Both the position numbers and the translations under genes were made by a program. From Pseudomonas sp. Gutcm_11s (GTDB lineage Bacteria; Pseudomonadota; Gammaproteobacteria; Pseudomonadales; Pseudomonadaceae): DNA of 64,000 nt. A model generated the notes under the pieces. That model was not told where the DNA came from. It saw only the letters and a program-made list of their open reading frames with translations, and searched no databases. Shown in pieces: positions 17,902-24,291 of the stretch (the stretch's first letter is position 1; the number at the start of each line of letters is the position of its first letter). The stretch is taken from contig NZ_JAQSUW010000002.1 in the NCBI RefSeq assembly GCF_028649395.1, positions 1-64,000 of the forward strand, in the 5' to 3' direction.

Positions 17902-19308
17902 TCAAAGGCTGGCAACGGCCTGCTGGTTGGCGCTGACGAAGTCCAGCGCGGTGCCGCCGTGCTGCTGGGCGTAGGCCTCGGCCTGGTCCTTGAGCAGGAA
18001 GGCGCTCAGCTCACCCTTGCCGTTGCGCACGAACCAGGCCTGGTTGGCCAGCAGCTTGATGCCGCTATCGGCCGCCTGGGCGTAGATGGCGCGGATGTCC
18101 TTGCCCTCCTGCTCCAGCGCGGCCAGGGCCTTGAGTGCGGCTTCCGGCGAGCTGTAGTGGCGCACCTTGTCCTCGCCGCGCACCCAGATCTGCGCCAGGC
18201 GCGAGACATCGGTGATCGGTTTGCCGGTCAGCGCATCGTTGGCCTGCAGCGGCAGCGGCTGGTAGTCGGCCAGGGCCTTGTCGTAGTCGCGGCCGGCCTG
18301 CTTGAAGGCGGCGCGGATGTACTGGTCGTCGACGAACTTGTCCACGTCCAGGCCGCGGTCGGTCTTCTTCAGCAGCTTGAGGGTATCGATGGAGGTGGCC
18401 AGTGCCTTGCGGTATTCCGGCTTCCAGGTCAGGTCACGGGTCTGCAGGCCGAGCGGACCGTGGAACAGGTAGTTCACCTCGGCCTCGATGCCGGTGACCT
18501 TCTCGATCAGCTCGCTGTACTTCTCCGGCGACTCGGCGAACAGGCGGTCGGCCTCGAGGCTGGCACGCAGGTAGGCGGTGACCACTTCCGGGTACTTCTT
18601 GGCGTACTCGGCATCCACCAGCGCACCGTGGAAGGTCGGCGCGTTGGCTTGCGAGCCGTCGTAGATCTTGCGGGCGAAGCCTCGGTTGGGGAACAGCTCG
18701 GCGAACGGCACGAAGTCGGCATGCGCCTCGATGCGGTTGCTGCGCAGGGCCGAGCCGGCAATTTCCGGGGCCTGGGCGATGATGCGCACGTCCTTCTGCG
18801 GGTCCCAGCCTTGCGCGGCAACGGCGCGCAGCAGCATGCCATGGGCGGTGGACGCGAACGGCACGGAGATGGTCTTGCCCTTCAGCTCGGCCAGCGACTG
18901 CACGCTGGAGGATGCCGGCACCACAATGCCGTTGCCGCTGCCGCGGGTGCTGCCGGACAGCACGCTGAGGAACAGGCTGCGCTTGCCGGCGTCGAGGTGG
19001 GCGACGCCGTTGAACGAGCCGGGGAAGTCGGCCATGGCGCCGAAGTCCAGCTTGCCGGCGACCATCTCGTTGGTCAGCGGCGCGCCGCTGGTGAAGTTCT
19101 TCCACTCGATCTCGTACTTCACGTCCTCGTACTTGCCGTCCTTCGGCAGGTACTTGTCGAGCAGACCCAGCTCACGGATGAGCAGGCCGCCGGTGGCGCA
19201 GTTGATGGTGGTGTCCTGGGTGCCGATGGCGACCCGGATGGTCTCGGCATTGGCGTGAACGGAGGCGATGGCCAGGGCGAGGCCGGCCAGGGTAGTACGC
19301 AAGCGCAT
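17902..19308 (-). CDS. ABC transporter substrate-binding protein, SsuA/NMT1-like
   Basis: A 468-aa periplasmic binding protein. The start at 19308 follows CGAGGGGAAACACCC and begins a signal peptide (MRLRTTLAGLALAIASVHANA, cleavage about residue 21). The mature N-terminus ETIRVAIGTQDTTINCATGG is of the nitrate/sulfonate class. At 468 residues it is clearly longer than TauA/SsuA (about 320), with an extra C-terminal region of roughly 110 residues rich in Ala, Leu and Gln. It sits between the ferredoxin and the permease in the operon. The ligand is unknown; a sulfur-containing compound is plausible. Confidence 0.85.
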   Translation of the reverse strand: MRLRTTLAGLALAIASVHANAETIRVAIGTQDTTINCATGGLLIRELGLLDKYLPKDGKYEDVKYEIEWKNFTSGAPLTNEMVAGKLDFGAMADFPGSFNGVAHLDAGKRSLFLSVLSGSTRGSGNGIVVPASSSVQSLAELKGKTISVPFASTAHGMLLRAVAAQGWDPQKDVRIIAQAPEIAGSALRSNRIEAHADFVPFAELFPNRGFARKIYDGSQANAPTFHGALVDAEYAKKYPEVVTAYLRASLEADRLFAESPEKYSELIEKVTGIEAEVNYLFHGPLGLQTRDLTWKPEYRKALATSIDTLKLLKKTDRGLDVDKFVDDQYIRAAFKQAGRDYDKALADYQPLPLQANDALTGKPITDVSRLAQIWVRGEDKVRHYSSPEAALKALAALEQEGKDIRAIYAQAADSGIKLLANQAWFVRNGKGELSAFLLKDQAEAYAQQHGGTALDFVSANQQAVASL

Positions 19309-19431
19309 GGGTGTTTCCCCTCGAATCATGAGTGTTGGAATCGTCTCCGCCAGTCGGTTGGCTGGTGGGAAACGAGGGGGTGGTGCATCAGGCGTCCGGC
19401 GGTGGCCGGTGGCATTTCTTGCTCTTGTGGA

Positions 19432-19677
19432 TCAGCGCAGCAGGTAGGGAATCTCCACCTTGACCGCGCCGGTCGGGCAGTCCTTCTCGCAGGGCATGCA
19501 GTACCAGCACTCGTCGAAGGCCATGTAGGCCTTCTGCGTGGCCGGGTTGATCGCCAGCAGGTCCATCGGGCAGACCTCGACGCACACGGTGCAGCCCTTG
19601 TGGGCGATGCACTTGTCCTCGTCGATGGTCACCGGCGCATTGCTGCGAAAGAAGATTTCCTGGGGCTGGTAGGCCAT
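19432..19677 (-). CDS. Small 2[4Fe-4S] ferredoxin, AprB-like
   Basis: An 81-aa iron-sulfur protein. One cluster is ligated by the CxxxxxxxCxxCxxxCP pattern in DKCIAHKGCTVCVEVCP, and the second by CWYCMPCEKDCP. The spacing resembles the ferredoxin domain of adenylylsulfate reductase beta subunits (AprB) without their C-terminal tail. It lies 71 bp downstream of the flavoprotein gene, which is AprA-like. The two probably form an electron-transfer pair in the cytosol. Confidence 0.85.
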   Translation of the reverse strand: MAYQPQEIFFRSNAPVTIDEDKCIAHKGCTVCVEVCPMDLLAINPATQKAYMAFDECWYCMPCEKDCPTGAVKVEIPYLLR

Positions 19678-19748
19678 GTCACGGTTCCTCGGAGCCTATG
19701 GCTCTCTCGTTTCTGCGGCCCCTGCTCGGGGCCTGGCACGCGGTTCGG

Positions 19749-21473
19749 TCAGGCAGCGTCGCTACGCACCCGCAGGCGCTCGTAGGCGTGTTGTTCCTCG
19801 TCGTCCAGCGGGATCAGGTAGGGCTCCACCGGCTTCTTGAAGCTGGTCATGGCGCCGTCGTCGCCCTTCTTCAGGTGGCAATGGGCAAACCACTCGGCGT
19901 CGTTGCGCTGCGGGTGGTCGACACGGTGGTGGTACAGGCCCCAGCGGCTCTCGGCGCGGAACAGCGAGGCGCGCGCAGCCATCTCGGCGCAGTCACGGAT
20001 CACGCTGACTTCCAGGGCGCGCATCAGCTCATGCGGGTTGTTGGCCTTGAGTTGGTCGAGGTCGCGCTGGATATCGGCGAAGCGGGTCAGGCCGATCTCC
20101 ATCTTCTTGGTCACCTTGGGCGGCTGCAGGTAGTCGTTGACCATGCGCCGCAGCTTGTACTCGACCTGGGCCGGCGGCAGGCCGTGCTCGCGATTGAGCG
20201 GCGCATAGACCCGCGCCTGCTCGCGCTCGACCTGCTGCGCATCCACCTCGGTGAAGTCACGCCCGGCGATGTACTCGGCGGCGTTGACCCCGGCGAACCA
20301 GCCGTAGGTGAAGGCGCCGAGCATGTAGTTGTGCGGTACTGCGGCCATGTCACCGGCGGAGTACAGACCCTTCACGCTGGTCTCGGCCTTCTCGTTGACC
20401 CACACGCCCGAGGCGCTGTGGCCGGAACAGAAGCCGATCTCGGAGATGTGCATTTCCACCATGCCGGTGCGGTAGTCGGTGCCACGGTTGGCGTGGAACT
20501 GGCCGCGGCTGGGCCGCTCGTTGCTATGCAGGATCTCCTCGATGTTCTGGATGGTCTCCTCTGCCAGGTGGTCGAGTTTGAGGAACACCGGGCCGTTACC
20601 ACCCTCCAGTTCCTGGTGGAACTCCCACATCATCTGCCCGGACCAGTAGTCGCACTCGATGAAGCGCTCGCCCTTGTTGTTGGCGGTGTAGCCGCCGAGC
20701 GGGCCGGTCACGTAGGCGCAGGCCGGGCCGTTGTAGTCCTTGATCAGCGGGTTGATCTGGAAGCACTCCAGATTCGCCAGCTCGGCGCCGGCGTGGTAGG
20801 CCATGGCGTAGCCGTCGCCGGCGTTGGTCGGGTTCTCGTAGGTGCCCATCAGGTAGCCGGAAGATGGCAGACCCAGGCGCCCGGCGGCGCCACAGGCGAG
20901 CACCACGGCCTTGGCGCGGATCAGGTGGAAGTCTGCCGTGCGGCAGTCGAAGCCCATCACGCCGTTCACCGCACCCTCGGCATCGGTGAGCAGGCGAGTG
21001 GCGATGACCCGATTGGTGATCTCCACCCGCGCGCGCTTGAGCTGGCGGTACAGCACCTTCTTGATGTCGTGCCCCTCGGGCATCGGCAACACGTAGGCGC
21101 CCATGTGGTGGACCTTCTTCACTGCGTAGTCGCCGGTCTCGTCCTTCTCGAACTTCACGCCCCAGCGGTCCAGCTGCTCGATAGTCTCGAAGCTCTTGGT
21201 GGCGTAGGCGTACACCGCCGCCTGGTTGACGATGCCGTCGTTGGCGATGGTGATTTCCTTGGTGTACTGCTCCGGCGTGGCGTGGCCGGGGATCACCGCG
21301 TTGTTCAGGCCGTCCATGCCCATGCTGATGGCGCCGCTGCGCTTGACGTTGGCCTTGTCCAGCAGCAGCACGCGCAGCTCGCGATTGGCCTCCTTGGCCT
21401 TGATCGCGGCCATCGGGCCGGCGGTACCGCCGCCGATCACCACTAGGTCGTATTCGCGCTCGATCGTGTTCAT
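19749..21473 (-). CDS. AprA/FrdA-like flavoprotein
   Basis: A 574-aa FAD protein of the fumarate reductase/succinate dehydrogenase/adenylylsulfate reductase alpha family. FAD motif VVIGGGTAGPMAAIKAKE lies at about residues 11-28. Typical later blocks are SGAISMGMDGLN near residue 47, ACGAAGRLG near residue 226 and YSAGDMAAVPHNYM near residue 372. The Ser-Gly-Ala-x-Ser-Met-Gly block and the neighbouring two-cluster ferredoxin are like AprA-AprB rather than SdhA. The ATG overlaps the gntR stop by 4 bp. The substrate is unknown; sulfite, a sulfonate or another imported compound are options. Confidence 0.8.
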   Translation of the reverse strand: MNTIEREYDLVVIGGGTAGPMAAIKAKEANRELRVLLLDKANVKRSGAISMGMDGLNNAVIPGHATPEQYTKEITIANDGIVNQAAVYAYATKSFETIEQLDRWGVKFEKDETGDYAVKKVHHMGAYVLPMPEGHDIKKVLYRQLKRARVEITNRVIATRLLTDAEGAVNGVMGFDCRTADFHLIRAKAVVLACGAAGRLGLPSSGYLMGTYENPTNAGDGYAMAYHAGAELANLECFQINPLIKDYNGPACAYVTGPLGGYTANNKGERFIECDYWSGQMMWEFHQELEGGNGPVFLKLDHLAEETIQNIEEILHSNERPSRGQFHANRGTDYRTGMVEMHISEIGFCSGHSASGVWVNEKAETSVKGLYSAGDMAAVPHNYMLGAFTYGWFAGVNAAEYIAGRDFTEVDAQQVEREQARVYAPLNREHGLPPAQVEYKLRRMVNDYLQPPKVTKKMEIGLTRFADIQRDLDQLKANNPHELMRALEVSVIRDCAEMAARASLFRAESRWGLYHHRVDHPQRNDAEWFAHCHLKKGDDGAMTSFKKPVEPYLIPLDDEEQHAYERLRVRSDAA

Positions 21474-22219
21474 GCGTGGGAGCCCTTGTTGCGGTCGATG
21501 CGCAGGCGGTACTGGAAGGCGTCGCCGCGGTAGTAGAGGTATTCGAAGTCCAGCGGCGTGCCGTCGGCGGCGTGGGTCAGTCGTTCGATGCGCATGATCG
21601 GCGCACCCTCCTCCACGCTCAGCGCGCGGGTCAGGTCGGCATCGGCCAGTACCGCGTCTATGGCCAAGTCGGCGTGGCCGAGGGCGATGCCGCAGTCGTT
21701 CTCGATGATCAGGAAGATGTCGCGGGCTACCAGGTCGGCTTTCTCCAGCTTCTCGCCGACGGCGCGCGGCACGTAGGTGACTTCCAGCGACACCGGCTCA
21801 CGATTGACCAGGCGCACGCGCTTGATCTCGGTCACCGGCGCGCCCTCCTCCAGCCCCAGACGCTCGGCGACGCGGGCATCGGCCGGCAGATGCTTGAGGC
21901 TGTGCAGACGGTTGATCACCTCGTAGCCCATCTGCGACATGGACTCGGCCAGGCCCTGCAGGGTGCTGACGTTCTGGAACGCCTTGGGCTTGGCGACGAA
22001 AGTGCCCTTGCCGTGGATCTTGAAGATCAGCCCTTCCTTCTGCAGATCCCCCAGCGCCTGGCGCACGGTGATGCGGCTGACGCCAAACGCCTGGCCCAGC
22101 TCGCTCTCCGAAGGCATGCGGCTATGCGGCGGATAGGTACCGTCGAGGATGCGCCCACGCAGCAGCTCCTTGAGCTGGCTGTACAGCGGCACGGGGGACA
22201 GGGGAAGCAGTTCGGCCAT
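21470..22219 (-). CDS. GntR-family regulator with UTRA domain (HutC subfamily)
   Basis: A 249-aa transcription factor. The winged helix-turn-helix at about residues 15-80 includes MPSESELGQAFGVSRITVRQALGDLQKEGLI. The C-terminal UTRA ligand-binding domain follows (about 95-240; GAPVTEIKRVRLVNREPVSLEVTYVP). It is the first gene of the operon and overlaps the flavoprotein start by 4 bp. A 14-bp palindrome 21 bp before its start is a likely self-regulating operator. The ligand is probably the imported compound or a product. Confidence 0.9.
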   Translation of the reverse strand: MAELLPLSPVPLYSQLKELLRGRILDGTYPPHSRMPSESELGQAFGVSRITVRQALGDLQKEGLIFKIHGKGTFVAKPKAFQNVSTLQGLAESMSQMGYEVINRLHSLKHLPADARVAERLGLEEGAPVTEIKRVRLVNREPVSLEVTYVPRAVGEKLEKADLVARDIFLIIENDCGIALGHADLAIDAVLADADLTRALSVEEGAPIMRIERLTHAADGTPLDFEYLYYRGDAFQYRLRIDRNKGSHA

Positions 22220-22239
22220 GTTCTCGTCTCTGATTTCTA

Positions 22240-22253
22240 CTTGTCATAACAAG
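22240..22253. promoter_or_regulatory. Candidate GntR operator
   Basis: CTTGTCATAACAAG is an inverted repeat (CTTGT and ACAAG with 4 central bases). It lies 21-34 bp upstream of the gntR ATG, within the likely promoter or leader of the eight-gene operon. The size fits HutC-type GntR sites. Confidence 0.55.
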
Positions 22254-22329
22254 CTGTGATGAGAAGATAGCGAGCATAAGAGAAGACTTAAAAATACTTT
22301 TATTGCATAAGCATATGGCTCGAAGCGGC

Positions 22330-24102
22330 CTACACCGGCTCCAGTTGCAGATGCACGCTGAGCGTCACCCCACGCTCCGGCGGGCTGGCGGTGACCAGCT
22401 CACCCTGCAGCATTTCGATCAGGCGGCGGGCGATGGTCAGGCCCACCGGGCTGTTGCTCTCCATCTGCCGTGCAGTTTCATCCGCCAACTCCGCCAGCGA
22501 ATAGATGCGCAAGGGGTCGGCCTGCTCGCGGGGTGAGCCGCTGACCTCCAGGCGTACGGCGATGCGCTCACCTTCTGGCTGGGCCTGCACGCCCAGGCGC
22601 ACCTTGCCGGTGGCGGTATTGCGCAGCGCATGCAGCAACAGGTGCCGCAGCGCCTCACCCAGGCGCTGCGGGTCGGTCAGCACCGGCTGCTGCGCCGCCT
22701 CGGCGACCCTCAGCTGCAGCTCCAGCCCTCTCGATTCGACCTCCGCATGCAGACTCTGCGCGACATCCCTGACCAGCTCGTCCAGCCGCGTCGCCTCGAG
22801 CCGCACCCGATCGAGCCCCTCTTCGACACGGGCGATACCCTGCAGCTCGCCCACCAGCCGCAGCAGATCGCGCGCCGTGCCGGCGGCGAAGCGCAGCGCC
22901 TCGCCATCCGCCTCACCCAGCTCGGCACGCCCCAGCACCATGTCGAGCATGCCGCAAAGCGCCTGCAGCGGCAGGCTGAACTCGTGGCTGGCGCTGACCA
23001 GGAAATCCAGCTTCTTGCGATTGCCCAGCTCGGCCTGTTCCTTGGCCGCGCGCACCGCCTGCAGCTGGTCCTGCCGCTCGGTGATGTCGGCGCTACCGCA
23101 GACCATGCCGAGCAGATTGCCGGCCGCATCACGGTAAGGCGTTCCCCAGTGATGAAGGATGCGGCGCCGGCCATGGATACGCACTTCGATGTCGCGAGCG
23201 AAGGGCTTGGCCGCGGCGATGGCCTGCAGGAAGAAACCTTGCAAGGTCGCGGCATCGGCTGGCGCGTACCAGTCCACGTCAACCGCCCGCGTACCCCGCA
23301 CGGCCTCCATCTCCACCTCGTACAGGCGCAGGAAGGCCGCATTGGCGTATAGCAGGCGGCCACCGGTATCGCGCACGTAGAGTGCGGCCGGCACGCCGTC
23401 GATCATGGCCTGCAGCAGGTTGTGCTGCTCATCGTCAATCGCTACAGGCGCCGTCGCGGGCTGCGCGCCGTGCCCCTCGACCAACTGGTTGCGCCGGGCG
23501 AAATCGATCAGATCCGGCAAGGTGTGCAGGTTGAGCTTCTGCTGCAGGCGCGTGCGATAGGTGCTGACCGTTTTCTCGCTGATGGTCAGCTCCTGGGCAA
23601 TCGCATGGTTGTTCAGGCCGCTGGCGAGGAAATACAGCACGCTCAGCTCGCGGTTGGACAGATGGGCAACCCGCTGCGCCTCGCCCTCCCGCAGCTCCGG
23701 CAAATTGACGCTGCCCAGCAACTGGCTGGGAAAGTAGCTGCGCCCACGCAACAGGGTCGATACGGCCAGGCTCAGCTCCTGCAGGTCGTCGTGCTTGCTG
23801 ACGAAACCAGCCGCACCCGCCTGCAGAAAGCGCCCGGCGATGTGTTCGGAGTCCTGGGAGGAGAATCCCAGCATCGGCACCTTCATGCCGCGCGCATGCA
23901 GGCGGGCCATCACGTCGAGGCCGTTCAAGCGCGACAGCTCGATATCCAGGATCAGCAGATCCGGCGCCAGCTCCAGCACCTGGCGTACGGCGTCGACACC
24001 ATCCTGCGCCTCGCCCACCACCTGATGCCCCTGCCCCTCCAGCAGCAGGCGCACGGCATGGCGCGTGACGGGATGCCCGTCGGCAATCAGTACTCGGCTC
24101 AT
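22330..24102 (-). CDS. Fused response regulator (BvgA/EvgA-like) with PAS and degenerate histidine-kinase modules
   Basis: A 590-aa single-chain regulator with an unusual domain order. Receiver domain about 1-120 with phosphoacceptor Asp53 (LILDIELS) and Lys103. LuxR/NarL-type helix-turn-helix about 147-206, whose recognition segment ISEKTVSTYRTRLQQKL is very like BvgA/EvgA. PAS domain about 225-345. Then a HisKA-like segment with His373 (ASHEFSLPLQAL) and a C-terminal ATPase-like region. In the latter, the N-box asparagine is replaced (LLLHALRNT) and no DxGxG box is visible, so kinase activity is doubtful. It is divergent from the autotransporter, with a BvgA-like palindrome between them. 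Confidence 0.8.
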   Translation of the reverse strand: MSRVLIADGHPVTRHAVRLLLEGQGHQVVGEAQDGVDAVRQVLELAPDLLILDIELSRLNGLDVMARLHARGMKVPMLGFSSQDSEHIAGRFLQAGAAGFVSKHDDLQELSLAVSTLLRGRSYFPSQLLGSVNLPELREGEAQRVAHLSNRELSVLYFLASGLNNHAIAQELTISEKTVSTYRTRLQQKLNLHTLPDLIDFARRNQLVEGHGAQPATAPVAIDDEQHNLLQAMIDGVPAALYVRDTGGRLLYANAAFLRLYEVEMEAVRGTRAVDVDWYAPADAATLQGFFLQAIAAAKPFARDIEVRIHGRRRILHHWGTPYRDAAGNLLGMVCGSADITERQDQLQAVRAAKEQAELGNRKKLDFLVSASHEFSLPLQALCGMLDMVLGRAELGEADGEALRFAAGTARDLLRLVGELQGIARVEEGLDRVRLEATRLDELVRDVAQSLHAEVESRGLELQLRVAEAAQQPVLTDPQRLGEALRHLLLHALRNTATGKVRLGVQAQPEGERIAVRLEVSGSPREQADPLRIYSLAELADETARQMESNSPVGLTIARRLIEMLQGELVTASPPERGVTLSVHLQLEPV

Positions 24103-24169
24103 GGGCCGCCCCCGGAGAAGTCCATTCCCGCTTTTACGCTAGAGCATTCCCGGCGCGCCGGGTAATTCT

Positions 24170-24187
24170 TGTGGGAAATTTCCTACA
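24170..24187. promoter_or_regulatory. BvgA-type palindrome between regulator and autotransporter
   Basis: TGTGGGAAATTTCCTACA is an 18-bp near-perfect palindrome (one mismatched pair). It matches the BvgA/EvgA-type heptad TTTCCTA in inverted orientation. It lies 68 bp upstream of the fused regulator and 105 bp upstream of the autotransporter, so it could serve both promoters. Assignment rests on recalled consensus and context. Confidence 0.6.
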
Positions 24188-24291
24188 GAAGACTCAAGGC
24201 TTTCCGATCTTCGCCCCAGGGCCATCCGAGAAAAATCCAGTCATCGCCACGCGCAAAGCGCCGGCCACGACCAGGACTCGAGGTGGACATC

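Noticed and set aside
17959..19785. 608-codon plus-strand frame opposite the substrate-binding protein and ferredoxin genes
   Set aside because: It spans two well-supported minus-strand genes and their spacer, with Val/Gly/His-rich low-complexity translation, typical of antisense frames.
19749..21473. Succinate dehydrogenase or fumarate reductase SdhA/FrdA
   Set aside because: No iron-sulfur subunit of SdhB type or membrane anchor is nearby. The two-cluster ferredoxin and motif spacing suit an AprA-like enzyme better, though not proven.
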